A stretch of DNA of 64,000 nucleotides from Rhizobium oryziradicis (GCF_001939045.1 NZ_MKIM01000027.1:124001-188000); one strand, 5' to 3'. Shown: positions 25,369 through 34,135, counted from the stretch's first letter. The notes: generated by a model from the letters alone, not told the origin. Made by a program: numbers and translations.

Positions 25369-25928
25369 CCGCTATTCCTGACCCACAACGCGCTCGCGAA
25401 AAAGCACATATTGGCCGATTGCGCGGCGCGGCGGCGCGCATGGCTGATGACGCTTGGCTATTGGAGGCCAGCCGCGACGGCATGCGGTTGATCGTACAGC
25501 GTGGCATGGGTGAGCAAACGCATGTTGCCACCATCCATCGCGCTGCGACCGACGATGAGCGCGATGTGCTTTGCGGCGGGCTGGATAATCTCCGGCTGTT
25601 TTTCGCGCTGTTTGACCGGGCCGCAACAGCAGTGCGCGATTTGCAACAACAGGTTAGCCAGTTGGAGGCCCATGTTGCCGAGTTGAGCAAGCCAAAGGGC
25701 GACTATGCCGCGCAAGCGGCCATGCTGTGCCAAAACAGCGAATTTTGGCGATTTATGACAGGCAAGAGCGGCATGCCCGTGCACGACAAGGGTAGCGCCG
25801 ACAAGGCTCTGAAAAAGCAGATCGACATTTCCAGCAAAACACAACTGAGCGCAGACGATAGCAAACTAGCGGATTTCAGGTCGCTGGTGGGCGAGTTCGA
25901 GGCGTGGAAGCGCGGGGGCGCACAATGA
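25365..25928 (+). CDS. Hypothetical early phage protein with coiled coil
   Basis: A 187-residue product with no family I recognise. Features: basic N-terminus, mixed region MADDAWLLEASRDGMRLIVQRGMGEQTHVATIHRAATDDERDVL, a coiled-coil-like stretch (ATAVRDLQQQVSQLEAHVAEL, about residues 86-106) and a polar C-terminus. ATGA overlaps at both ends place it in the rightward early operon. Confidence 0.65.
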   Translation: MTAIPDPQRAREKAHIGRLRGAAARMADDAWLLEASRDGMRLIVQRGMGEQTHVATIHRAATDDERDVLCGGLDNLRLFFALFDRAATAVRDLQQQVSQLEAHVAELSKPKGDYAAQAAMLCQNSEFWRFMTGKSGMPVHDKGSADKALKKQIDISSKTQLSADDSKLADFRSLVGEFEAWKRGGAQ

Positions 25929-26569
25929 GCGAGCGAACATATCCAGAGACTACCATTCCTTACGGCGACAAGACCGCCAAGGCCATGCGGATCGCCTGCG
26001 CGTGCTGCGATGCCGTTGCTTATTTCCCGTTTCAAAACGGGGTCGTTCGGAAGTCGCCAAGCGCGGCAAGCCAGCATTTTTTGAACAAGGGCTGGGTGGT
26101 TGGCAACAGTCCGAAAAAGGATTTCTGCCCCAGACACGCAAGCCCTGCCAAACGAAAAGGAACCAAGACCATGGACAGCAACATCACCACGCCGGTTGCC
26201 GACAAGCCTCGCGAAATGGGCCGCGAAGACCGCGCCATCATCTTTGACAAGCTGAATGAGGTCTATGGCAAGGACGCGTACAAGTCGCCCTGGACTGATG
26301 CCGCCGTGGCCAAGGATCTCGGTGTGCCGCGTGATTGGGTGTCAACCATGCGCGACGACATGTTCGGCCCGGCTGGCTCGAACCCGCTGTTTGATGAGTT
26401 TTTGACCGCAACCAGTCTCTTGGAAGAGCGGTGCGGGGCATTTGCCGCGAAATTTGAGGCGGCAACCAAGTCGGCGGAAATGCTGGCGGCTGATTATGCC
26501 GAGCTTCGTAAACAGGTGGATGTGTGCCGCATGTTGGAGCGGCGGGTGCAAAGGGAGATTGGCCGATGA
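25925..26569 (+). CDS. Hypothetical phage protein with N-terminal Cys/His motif
   Basis: A 214-residue product. The N-terminal 80 residues hold CACCDAVAYF...FCPRH (possible zinc site); the rest is helical (YKSPWTDAAVAKDLGVPRDWVSTMRDDMFG, then a coiled coil LLEERCGAFAAKFEAATKSAEMLAADYAELRKQ). An internal ATG at 26171 is preceded by AAAAGGA and would give a 132-residue C-terminal protein, so this may be two products or two fused genes. Function unknown. Confidence 0.65.
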   Translation: MSERTYPETTIPYGDKTAKAMRIACACCDAVAYFPFQNGVVRKSPSAASQHFLNKGWVVGNSPKKDFCPRHASPAKRKGTKTMDSNITTPVADKPREMGREDRAIIFDKLNEVYGKDAYKSPWTDAAVAKDLGVPRDWVSTMRDDMFGPAGSNPLFDEFLTATSLLEERCGAFAAKFEAATKSAEMLAADYAELRKQVDVCRMLERRVQREIGR

Positions 26570-26859
26570 CGGCGCTGCTGCCTATCGTCGAGCAATTGTA
26601 TGATTGCCAGACGGATGCCGAGCGGGCCGCGTGGCTGCTTGGTGTGCCGCAGGGCATCATTTTGCGCGACCTTTCCGCCATCCTTATCGCATTGCGCCGT
26701 GCTGGCTTTCTGGCGGGCATTGCCTGCCTTGAGGCTGAGTTTGCAGCGTTGAATGCCACCCGGCTGGCTGACGGGCGTCTGCCAGAGGCGCATGAGCTGG
26801 CGGTGAATGAGGCGCGGCGCTTTCTGGCTGATGTGGCACAGAACGGCGGTGCGGTATGA
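26566..26859 (+). CDS. Small hypothetical early protein
   Basis: Ninety-seven residues from the ATG at 26566 (ATGA overlap with the previous gene): MTALLPIVEQLYDCQTDAERAAWLLGVPQGIILRDLSAILIALRRAGFLAGIACLEAEFAAL. Mostly helical, unrecognised. It precedes the replication gene and overlaps it by 4 bases. Confidence 0.65.
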   Translation: MTALLPIVEQLYDCQTDAERAAWLLGVPQGIILRDLSAILIALRRAGFLAGIACLEAEFAALNATRLADGRLPEAHELAVNEARRFLADVAQNGGAV

Positions 26860-28133
26860 TGGAGCCTGATCACGGCGCAACCTCGCGGGCATGGTCTTGG
26901 CGGCATGCGGTGGCCAAGTCTGGCCTGCCGCCAATAACACGGCTTGTGCTGCACACGCTTGGCCTGAAAATGGATGCCACGGGCGGCTCTTGCTATCCGC
27001 CGATTTCCGAGCTGGTGGAACTGTCTGGTCTCGATAAGAAGACGATTTTGAAGCACCTCGACATTGCCGAGCAGGCCGGGTGGATTGAAGTCACCCAGCA
27101 CGGTTTTCGTGGGCAGAAGTGGAAGCGCAACGAATATGTTGCCCGCTGGCCCGGTCGGGATCTGACCGGCACGGCTGCCAATGTCGCAGAAGAGCAAGGC
27201 GGTGGAAGCGCTCCACCACCTTTTGAAGATGCTGTTTTGGGTGAAGGTGGTGGAACAGCTCCACCGCCTTGCGCGCAAAAGGTGGTGGAAATGACGCCCG
27301 AAGGTGGTGGAAATGGTTCCATGAAGGTGGTGGAGCAGCTCCACCAAGATAAGATTCTTCCAGCTAACTCTCCAAACAACTCTCCAGTCGCTGCCGCGAA
27401 ACCGGGGGATTGTTCGAATAGCGATTTCAAAAAAATCAATCTGGCGTTCAAGCGCTGGTTTCCGACCTGGCCGAATTACGACCGCAGCAGCGACACGGCG
27501 GCAAGGAAGGCTTGGTTTGCCTTGACCGATGATCAACGTGCGGCTTGCATCGACAAAACGCCTGCCTTCATCGAATGGGCTGGCAAGAGCCGGTGCACGT
27601 TTGCAGCCGTCTACCTGCAAGACCGGGCTTGGGAGAAGATGCCAGACACCGCCCAACCAGTCCAAACCCACGGCGTTGCCAAGGTTTGCGGCAAGCTCTG
27701 GATGGGCACCCGCCTTGAAGCGCTGTTCGATGAACCCACGGGCCGGTTTGTGATTACCACGTTTGAGGAACGGCAGATTGCCTCTGGCGCTATCAGCCGG
27801 GAAGGGCTGTTGCGGCAAAAGCGCCGTGACCACGGCTGGCCGCTGGTGAGCCGGATGCATGACCTTGCCCGGCGCAATGAGCCGTTTGTGACCGCGCTGG
27901 CATTGATGCCGCATGTTTCTGATTTCCAGAAGGTTGAGCGCGGCACGCCTTTGCTGGATGCATGGCGGCGGCTGCATGAGCGCCGGGGCTGGCTGTTTGT
28001 CGATGGCCTGCGCGATTGGAACTATTTCCCGCCGATTGCGGACGGCGCGGATGATCTCGATGCGGCTGTGGAAGCGGCGCTTGAACACTTCAAAACTAAG
28101 ATCAGCAAGGAGCGCACCAATGATGCAGCATAG
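26856..28133 (+). CDS. Phage replication initiation protein with N-terminal winged helix
   Basis: A 425-residue product. Residues 20-95 form a winged helix like those of lambda O/DnaT-type initiators (PPITRLVLHTLGLKMDATGGSCYPPISELVELSGLDKKTILKHLDIAEQAGWIEV). Then comes a linker with GGGSAPPP and GGGTAPPP repeats, an alpha-helical middle (FKRWFPTWPNYDRSSDTAARKAWFALTDDQRAAC) and an unknown C-terminus. The DNA for the linker contains five iterons, so the gene probably carries the origin, as lambda O does. It should bind its own gene and recruit the host helicase. Confidence 0.82.
   Translation: MMEPDHGATSRAWSWRHAVAKSGLPPITRLVLHTLGLKMDATGGSCYPPISELVELSGLDKKTILKHLDIAEQAGWIEVTQHGFRGQKWKRNEYVARWPGRDLTGTAANVAEEQGGGSAPPPFEDAVLGEGGGTAPPPCAQKVVEMTPEGGGNGSMKVVEQLHQDKILPANSPNNSPVAAAKPGDCSNSDFKKINLAFKRWFPTWPNYDRSSDTAARKAWFALTDDQRAACIDKTPAFIEWAGKSRCTFAAVYLQDRAWEKMPDTAQPVQTHGVAKVCGKLWMGTRLEALFDEPTGRFVITTFEERQIASGAISREGLLRQKRRDHGWPLVSRMHDLARRNEPFVTALALMPHVSDFQKVERGTPLLDAWRRLHERRGWLFVDGLRDWNYFPPIADGADDLDAAVEAALEHFKTKISKERTNDAA
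27198..27345. other. Candidate phage replication origin: five iterons inside the initiator gene
   Basis: GGTGGTGGA-type iterons at 27198-27206 (one mismatch), 27246-27254, 27281-27289, 27303-27311 and 27326-27334. Three are followed by the inverted CTCCACC, the last giving the perfect palindrome GGTGGAGCAGCTCCACC (27329-27345). Spacing shortens from 48 to 22-23 bases, about two helical turns. They encode only Gly/Pro-rich linker residues, which fits selection on the DNA. Confidence 0.7.
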
Positions 28134-28776
28134 TGGAAACCTCATGCATGGCGTGTCTGATCAGGGGCTTTTGAAGCTTGCCCGGATCAACGAGGCAGAA
28201 GCCAGCCGCCAGCGGATGATTGCCATGGCAAGGTGTAATCGTGCGGGCTTTGAACAGCTGGGCCGCTGGCTTGTGGCCAGCTGCACCAGCGGCATGGAAC
28301 AGGCCATTCGTGATTCGTTGCAAGAGCAGGGAATTGAATGCTGGTGCCCGTGTGAGAAGCTGCGGTATCCACCACGGCGCGGCAAACAGGCTGTGGAAAT
28401 CCAGCGGGCAATTTTTCGAGGTTATCTTTTTGTAAAGGTGATTCCAGACAACGAAGCCTTTGTCGGCCTGCTGGTTGCATCGAAGTTAAAGGGGCTGATG
28501 GGTCAGGATGGCAAGCCTTATCTGATGCCCGAAAATTTGATGAGCAAGCTCATGTTGTCGGCCAAGAAATCCGAGCGAAAACATATGGATGCTTCCAGCC
28601 TTCCGGTGCCTTCAGATGTGGTTGGAAAGACGGTTACAATCCGGTCTGGCCCGTTTGCAGACTTCGTGGTCACCGTGCGCAAGGTGCTGTCCAATCGAGG
28701 CCAGCTGGTGGTCGATGTGCCGCTGTTTGGCGGTATGAGTGAAGTTACCTTGGGTGTTGACAGCGTGTCGATGTGA
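28120..28776 (+). CDS. NusG-like transcription antiterminator
   Basis: A 218-residue product (start ATG 28120 after AAGGAG; ATG 28141 also possible). Residues about 40-140 match the NGN domain (WLVASCTSGMEQAIRDSLQEQGIECWCPCEKLRYPPRRG...RAIFRGYLFVKV) and residues about 160-215 a KOW domain (GKTVTIRSGPFADFVVTVRKVLSNRGQLVVDVPLFGG). Like RfaH, such specialised NusG paralogues bind RNA polymerase and suppress termination. Placed between replication and late genes, it is the likely late-gene antiterminator. Its first 14 bases overlap the initiator gene. Confidence 0.85.
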   Translation: MMQHSGNLMHGVSDQGLLKLARINEAEASRQRMIAMARCNRAGFEQLGRWLVASCTSGMEQAIRDSLQEQGIECWCPCEKLRYPPRRGKQAVEIQRAIFRGYLFVKVIPDNEAFVGLLVASKLKGLMGQDGKPYLMPENLMSKLMLSAKKSERKHMDASSLPVPSDVVGKTVTIRSGPFADFVVTVRKVLSNRGQLVVDVPLFGGMSEVTLGVDSVSM

Positions 28777-28950
28777 GATTATCGCTCAAAACGTGGAAAG
28801 GCGAATAGCGCCTCTCCATTCGAGATGACCGGGGCGTCTGATGCTCCCAAGGGATTGATGTTCTCCCCCGGCCTCGTTCTGATCCAAGCCAAGAGGCGAT
28901 GTGATTCAGAGCCAGTGCGTAAGCTATGCCCAAATGAATGATGGAATGAC

Positions 28951-28975
28951 AAGGCGGCCAGAGGGTCGCCTTTTT
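28951..28975 (+). terminator. Terminator between the NusG-like gene and the late genes
   Basis: Stem AAGGCGGCC/GGTCGCCTT with loop AGAG and five T. It would stop early transcription before HNH-terminase; read-through would need antitermination. It also argues that the HNH gene starts at 28988, not upstream. Confidence 0.8.
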
Positions 28976-28987
28976 GCGTTAAAGGAT

Positions 28988-29311
28988 ATGGGTATTCGTT
29001 ATGATGAAGGCAGGCCGTGGAAGAGGTGGTACTCCACCGCCCGCTGGCGCAAGACACGGCTTAACCAGCTGACTATTGAGCCGCTATGCCGCATGTGCAG
29101 GCTGCAAGGCCGCTTCACAGCTGCCACGGTTTGCGACCACATTGAACGCCACAACGGTGATGCTGAGAAGTTCTGGAATGGTCCGTTTCAAAGCCTATGC
29201 AAGACCCACCACGATGCAACCAAACAGGCAGAAGAGCATCGCGGCTTCTCGACGGCAGCGGGCGCGGATGGCTGGCCCACCGACCCCCGCCACCCGGCAA
29301 ACCTGGGGTAG
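28988..29311 (+). CDS. HNH endonuclease of the packaging module
   Basis: A 107-residue product (start MGIRYDEGRPWKRWYSTARWRK after AAAGGA). The betabetaalpha-metal fold has CRMC (zinc), ATVCDHIERHNGD, FWNGPFQSLCKTHHDATKQ (second Cys pair and catalytic His/Asn). HNH proteins next to terminase assist the cleavage step of DNA packaging in HK97-like phages. Confidence 0.88.
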   Translation: MGIRYDEGRPWKRWYSTARWRKTRLNQLTIEPLCRMCRLQGRFTAATVCDHIERHNGDAEKFWNGPFQSLCKTHHDATKQAEEHRGFSTAAGADGWPTDPRHPANLG

Positions 29312-29465
29312 GGGGCGGGTCAAAAGTTCAAAGCCCCTCTGACCGCGCACCGGCGTCAGTCATTTCTGTGTAGCGAGAGGAAATTGAAGGGAAAAAGCCA
29401 CTGAGCAGTTTTGACCTGAAAGGGCTAGAGTCACCAAAAGGCATAAGTTTATTCCGTTAGAAATA

Positions 29466-29496
29466 GCCCCGCCTGTCCAAGAATATCAGGCGAGGC
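29466..29496 (-). terminator. Stem-loop after the small secreted-protein gene
   Basis: Arms GCCCCGCCTG and CAGGCGAGGC (one mismatch) with an 11-base loop, 30 bases beyond the minus-strand stop at 29527. The minus-strand tail is only moderately T-rich, so it is a possible terminator for the small gene. Confidence 0.5.
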
Positions 29497-29526
29497 CAAT
29501 TGATGGTCAAGGGAAGTAAGCTGAAG

Positions 29527-29673
29527 TTAGCCTTTTCCGCCTGGGCGTTCTGAGGCGGCCCGACCACCGCAGCGGCTCCCGTCCGAAGCCCTATCACTAG
29601 GGACATTGCAGGCCGCATAAGAGACAGCAGACATCCCAAGCAGGATGGCCAAAGAGAGAGTTATAATTCGCAT
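29527..29673 (-). CDS. Small secreted protein (prophage cargo)
   Basis: Forty-eight residues, opposite in strand to the late genes. Signal peptide MRIITLSLAILLGMSAVSYA, predicted cleavage before ACN, then a 28-residue mature part with two Cys and CGGRAASERPGGKG. A strong GGAGGAAA ribosome site and an AT-rich 200-base upstream region with its own promoter potential mark it as an independently expressed moron. Function unknown; it may alter the lysogen's surface. Confidence 0.72.
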   Translation of the reverse strand: MRIITLSLAILLGMSAVSYAACNVPSDRASDGSRCGGRAASERPGGKG

Positions 29674-29899
29674 ATTTTCCTCCAAGTTTTTATTGTTGCT
29701 ACGTTGCATGCGAGAGATAGCATAAATTATTAAATTCGAATATTTTTTTGCAACTAAAAATATTTTTTTGTCTTACTGCTCTCCGTTTATCTATTTGATG
29801 CGACTTAATCACATTTGAGCTCAACAGTTTTTTTGCGTATCTCATTGCCAATCACGTTGGGGTCCCGGAACTGCCTTTTTCAATTCTATGGAGGCCCCC

Positions 29900-30367
29900 A
29901 TGAAAGGCCGCAAGCCCGCATCGGAAAACGTTGTGCCGTTGAAACCTGAGGATGGGCAGGGCGCGAACTTTGAGGCGCGGGCGGTGGCTAAGGCGCGGGA
30001 GCTGCGGCCTGATGAATTGCCGTTTGATGTTCGCGCCATTTGGGATCGGCTGGCACCGGGGCTGTGTGATCCGCGCAAGAACCGGCTGAATGAAGTCAAC
30101 GCCTATATGTTTGAGCAGCTGTGCTGGACGATAGCGCGGCATGAGCGGTTGCGGCTGGATGTGCGCGAAGGTGGGGAAACCTATGAGAGCGAAACCCGCA
30201 ACGGCAAACAGCTAAAGAGCCGCCCGGAAGTCAGCCAGTTGAATGAGACATGGCGGCAAATTCGGGCGCTGGCCAGTGATTTTGGCATGACGCCTTCCGC
30301 CGAGCGCGGTTTGCAGGCGAGCGGCCAACTTGGATTTGAGTTTCCCACCGATGATGGATTCGATTGA
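29900..30367 (+). CDS. terS: Terminase small subunit (P27 family)
   Basis: A 155-residue DNA-recognition subunit. Start at 29900 (MKGRKPASENVVPL), spaced from GGAGG; the ATG 12 bases upstream contains that GGAGG and is rejected. The P27-type pattern is clear: RPDELPFDVRAIWDRLAPGL...FEQLCWTIARHERLRLDV...SRPEVSQLNETWRQIRALASDFGMTPSAERGL. It binds pac/cos DNA and feeds the large subunit. Confidence 0.9.
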   Translation: MKGRKPASENVVPLKPEDGQGANFEARAVAKARELRPDELPFDVRAIWDRLAPGLCDPRKNRLNEVNAYMFEQLCWTIARHERLRLDVREGGETYESETRNGKQLKSRPEVSQLNETWRQIRALASDFGMTPSAERGLQASGQLGFEFPTDDGFD

Positions 30368-32168
30368 TGTTGCGCTGCCGGATGTCAGTTATGATGACGA
30401 TCCGGTCACGGCTTGGGCCTCTGATGTGGTGCGCGGTGAAGTGGTTGCCGGTCCGCATGTGCGCAATGCCTGCCTTCGGCATCTGCTGGATTTGCGCGAT
30501 GGCCCAGCAAGGGGTCTGATCTGGGATCTGGAAACCGCAAACAAGCGCATCAAGTGGTTTGGTGACAAGCTTCGGTTAAACGGTGGGCAGTTTGAGGGGC
30601 GGCGGTTTACGTTGCATCCCAGCCAAGCCTTTCGCGTTGGGTCGCTGTTTGGCTGGAAATGGGCGGACACCGGGCTTCGCCGCTTTCGTCGTTTCTATGA
30701 TGAGGAAGGCAAGGGCAACGGCAAATCGCCGCTGCTGGCGGGCATTGGCATTTGCATGATGGTGGCCGATGGTGAGCCGCGTGCCGAGATTTATGCCGCA
30801 GCTGCCAAGAAAGATCAGGCGCAAGTGCTGTTTCGTGATGCGGTGGCCATGCGCGACCAATCGCCGGAACTGACACGGCGGATTATACCGTCCGGCGTCA
30901 ACCCGGTTTGGCAGCTGACCTATATCAGCAAGGGGGGCGACAAGCGGTTCTTTAAGCCGATCTCGGCAGATAAGGCGCAATCTGGCCCGCGTCCGTCCTG
31001 TGCCTTGTGTGATGAGGTTCACGAACACCCGAACCGGGATGTGATTGAAATGCTGGAACGCGGCTTTAAATTCCGCAAACAGCCGCTTTTGGTCATGGCC
31101 ACCAATTCCGGCTCGGATCGGAAATCGATCTGCTGGGAAGAGCATCAACACGCGGTCGAGGTGGCGGCGGGCATCAAGCAAGATGACACGACCTTTGCCT
31201 TTGTCTGTTCGCTGGATGAGGGCGATGATTGGGAAAACGATCCCTCTTGCTGGGTGAAGGCAAACCCGCTGCTCGATGTCACCGTCACCACCGAATACCT
31301 TCAGGGCGTGGTTGAACAGGCCCGGTTGATGCCGGGCAAGCGCAACAGCATTGCACGGCTGCATTTTTGCGAATGGACGCAATCGGTCAATGCGGCGATT
31401 AGGCGTGAGGCATGGATGGCCTGCCAAGCGCCGGTTGATCTGGATGAGCTGGTGGAGAAGGGCTATCCCTGCTTTGGCGGGCTGGACCTTTCCAAAACGC
31501 GGGATTTCACCGCGCTCACCCTGACATGGCTTGTGGATGCCACCAAGGATTCGGAACAGCTGGTGTCAAAAACATGGTTCTGGTCGCCTGCCGATACCTT
31601 GCGGGATCGCGCCAGCACCGACCAAGCGCCCTATGAGTTGTGGCGGGATCAGGGTTTCATTGAAGCGGTGCCCGGCCAGCGGCTTAAATATGCGTGGCTT
31701 GGCAAGGCGCTTGCCGAGATTTGCGCCAAGTATGAACCCAGCGAGATTGCCGCCGACCAATATGGCCTGGAGCAATTGAGCGAACACCTGGGCGATGATG
31801 GCGTGTCCTTGCCGCTGACCATCCACCCGCAAGGCTTTCAAAAGCGGGTGCTGGAACGCGACAAACACGCAGCCGATGGCGAACAGGAGATTTATCTCTG
31901 GATGCCAGACAGCATCAACAAGCTGGAAAACGCGCTGTACGAACAGCGATTAAAGATCGACCCGAACCCGATGCTCGATCTGTGCGCGTCCAGCGTGGTC
32001 TATGCCGAAAACCGCACGGGGCACCGGATGTTTGACAAGGAACACGCCTTCGGGCGCATCGACGGCATGGTGTCTTTGGCCATGTCGGTTGGCATTGCGC
32101 TTTGCAAAGAGCGCGCAACGGGGCCGGATTTAGGCTCTTATCTGGAAGCGATGGCGGGGCGAGTATGA
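30351..32168 (+). CDS. terL: Terminase large subunit
   Basis: A 605-residue packaging motor of the Terminase_1 (HK97) type. The ATPase region includes RRFYDEEGKGNGKSPLLAGIG (Walker A-like GKGNGKS) and LCDEVHEHPNRDV (Walker B). The C-terminal RNase H-like nuclease domain holds GGLDLSKTRDFTALTLTW, SEIAADQYGLEQL and GRIDGMVSLAMSVG. It overlaps the small-subunit gene by 17 bases and the portal gene by 4. Confidence 0.96.
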   Translation: MMDSIDVALPDVSYDDDPVTAWASDVVRGEVVAGPHVRNACLRHLLDLRDGPARGLIWDLETANKRIKWFGDKLRLNGGQFEGRRFTLHPSQAFRVGSLFGWKWADTGLRRFRRFYDEEGKGNGKSPLLAGIGICMMVADGEPRAEIYAAAAKKDQAQVLFRDAVAMRDQSPELTRRIIPSGVNPVWQLTYISKGGDKRFFKPISADKAQSGPRPSCALCDEVHEHPNRDVIEMLERGFKFRKQPLLVMATNSGSDRKSICWEEHQHAVEVAAGIKQDDTTFAFVCSLDEGDDWENDPSCWVKANPLLDVTVTTEYLQGVVEQARLMPGKRNSIARLHFCEWTQSVNAAIRREAWMACQAPVDLDELVEKGYPCFGGLDLSKTRDFTALTLTWLVDATKDSEQLVSKTWFWSPADTLRDRASTDQAPYELWRDQGFIEAVPGQRLKYAWLGKALAEICAKYEPSEIAADQYGLEQLSEHLGDDGVSLPLTIHPQGFQKRVLERDKHAADGEQEIYLWMPDSINKLENALYEQRLKIDPNPMLDLCASSVVYAENRTGHRMFDKEHAFGRIDGMVSLAMSVGIALCKERATGPDLGSYLEAMAGRV

Positions 32169-33448
32169 GCATCTGGAATGGTCTTTTTGGCCGCCGTAAT
32201 GTCAAACTGTCGAATAGGGATGATGCCGCAACCCTTGCCGCCTCGCTGGCATCATCGGGCAGTGCGGCGGGCAAGGCGGTCACGCCGGATACGGTGTTGC
32301 AGCTGGCCACGGCGTGGTCATGCATTCGGCTGTTGTCGGAAACCATCGGCACGCTGCCTTTGCAGGTGTACCAGCGCCAAGGTGAGGTTAAATCCTTGGC
32401 GCGGGACCATCTGCTCTATGGGCTGTTGCATGATAGCCCGAACAGTGATCAGACGGCGGCGGAATTTGTCGAGGCCATGATTGCCTGCCTGTGCTTGTGG
32501 GGCAATTTCTACGCACGAAAGCAGTTTGTCGGCAAACGGCTGGTGGCAATTGAACAGCTTCGCCCTGATCGCATGAGCGTAAAACGCAATGAGTATGGGC
32601 GGCGGGTTTACGTCTACAGCGGCGGGGCAAAGGCAGAAACCTTTGACGAAGACGCGATTTTCCATGTGCGCGGCTTTGGCGTGGGTGGTGATGTTGGCCT
32701 GTCACCAATCAGCTATGCCCGCCAAACCATGGGCACGGCGTTGGCCGCCGATGAAACCGCGGCGGAATTCTTTCGCAACGGTTTGCAGATTTCCGGCTTT
32801 ATCAAGGAAGCGCCGGGCACCAAGGCCACCAAAGAACAGCGCGATGAGCTGCTGGCGCTGTTTGAGCGCTTCATGGGATCGCGCAACGCTGGCAAGGTGA
32901 TGCCGCTGCCATCTGGCTATGATTTTGCCTCGATCAGTATGAACCCGGAAGATGCGCAATTGCTGCAAACCCGGCGTTTCCATGTGGAAGAGATTTGCCG
33001 CTGGTTTCGGGTGCCGCCATTCATGGTCGGCCATACGGAAAAGTCGAGCAGCTGGGGCACGGGGCTGGAACAGCAGATGATAGGCTTTTTGACCTTCTCG
33101 CTGCGGCCATACCTGACCCGCATTGAACAGGCGATCAAGAAACAGCTTATCCCGATTACCGAGCGGGCAAATCTCTATGCCGAGTTCAATCTGGATGGCC
33201 TGCTTAGGGCCGATAGCCAAGGCCGGGCGGCGCTGTTGAGCGCCCTTGGTCAAAACGGGTTCCTAACCCGCAACGAGGGCAGGGCGCTGGACAATCGCCC
33301 ACCCATGCCGGGCGGCGATGTGCTGACCGTGCAATCCAATCTGGTGCCGCTGGAACAGCTGGGCAAGGTGCCAGCCACGCCAACGCCAGATGCACCGCTG
33401 CAAACGCCAGCGCCAACCCCAACGACGCCTCCACCCACCGAGGACTGA
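32165..33448 (+). CDS. Phage portal protein, HK97 family
   Basis: A 427-residue portal subunit; twelve copies form the DNA gateway. Typical features: TAWSCIRLLSETIGTLPLQVYQ, WGNFYARKQF, LSPISYARQTMGTALAADETAAEFFRNG and FRVPPFMVGHTEKSSSWGTGLEQQ. The C-terminal Pro/Thr-rich tail (TPTPDAPLQTPAPTPTTPPP) is common in this family. The ATG at 32165 overlaps the terminase stop. Confidence 0.96.
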   Translation: MSIWNGLFGRRNVKLSNRDDAATLAASLASSGSAAGKAVTPDTVLQLATAWSCIRLLSETIGTLPLQVYQRQGEVKSLARDHLLYGLLHDSPNSDQTAAEFVEAMIACLCLWGNFYARKQFVGKRLVAIEQLRPDRMSVKRNEYGRRVYVYSGGAKAETFDEDAIFHVRGFGVGGDVGLSPISYARQTMGTALAADETAAEFFRNGLQISGFIKEAPGTKATKEQRDELLALFERFMGSRNAGKVMPLPSGYDFASISMNPEDAQLLQTRRFHVEEICRWFRVPPFMVGHTEKSSSWGTGLEQQMIGFLTFSLRPYLTRIEQAIKKQLIPITERANLYAEFNLDGLLRADSQGRAALLSALGQNGFLTRNEGRALDNRPPMPGGDVLTVQSNLVPLEQLGKVPATPTPDAPLQTPAPTPTTPPPTED

Positions 33449-33454
33449 TCACCC

Positions 33455-34135
33455 ATGAAAACCAAGAATTTTGACCTGCAGGTGAAAAGCCTGTCGGAAG
33501 ACGGCACCTTTTTGGGCTACGGCTCGATTTTTGGCAATGTCGATAGCTATGGCGAGAAGGTCGTGGCGGGCGCGTTTAACGAAAGCCTTGCCCGCCATAA
33601 AGCGCAAGGCTCCAGCGTTAAAATGCTGTGGCAGCACGATCCCAGCCAGCCGATTGGCATTTGGGAAGAGCTGACAGAAGACAGCCGGGGCCTTCATGGC
33701 AAGGGCCGGTTGATCCTTGAGGTGGAAAAGGCCCGTGAAGCCTTGGCGCTGATGAAGGCCAGGGCGCTGGGCGGTCTTTCCATCGGCTATCGTGAGGAAG
33801 ACACCGACCGCGACGGCAAGGTGAAGCTTCTTAAAAAGCTGGACCTGTACGAGATCAGCCCGGTGACCTTTCCTGCCAATGATCTGGCGACGATTGAAAG
33901 CGTCAAATCTGATCGGTTCACCGAATTTGTCCAGCGGCTGAAGGATGGCAACCCCATGCCCGCCGATGATTTTGCCGAGATCCTGCGCGGCCTTGGCGTT
34001 CCATCCTCTATCGCCTCTGAAATCGCCACGCTCGGCTATGCCAAGGCGGTTTCGGCGCAAACCCATGCCGATGAGGCCGCAGGCAATGCGCTGAAGGCGC
34101 TTCGCGATGCCGCCAGTCGCTTCAAAACCCTTTGA
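33455..34135 (+). CDS. HK97-family prohead maturation protease
   Basis: A 226-residue serine protease that trims the capsid scaffold domain. His in SVKMLWQHDPSQPIGIW (about residue 62) and Ser in ALGGLSIGYR (about residue 109) are the catalytic pair, with the conserved LYEISPVTFPAN strand after it. The C-terminal 60 residues are a variable tail. It sits between portal and capsid genes as usual. Confidence 0.94.
   Translation: MKTKNFDLQVKSLSEDGTFLGYGSIFGNVDSYGEKVVAGAFNESLARHKAQGSSVKMLWQHDPSQPIGIWEELTEDSRGLHGKGRLILEVEKAREALALMKARALGGLSIGYREEDTDRDGKVKLLKKLDLYEISPVTFPANDLATIESVKSDRFTEFVQRLKDGNPMPADDFAEILRGLGVPSSIASEIATLGYAKAVSAQTHADEAAGNALKALRDAASRFKTL

Noticed and set aside
26850..27350. Repeated GGTGG/CCACC units considered as CRISPR or integron-like repeats
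   Set aside because: Units are short, unevenly spaced, inside an initiator gene and partly palindromic; iterons explain them better.
26238..28145. 635-codon minus-strand frame
   Set aside because: Runs antisense to the replication initiator and its neighbours; GC-rich codon bias keeps it open, and it has no domain or start signal.
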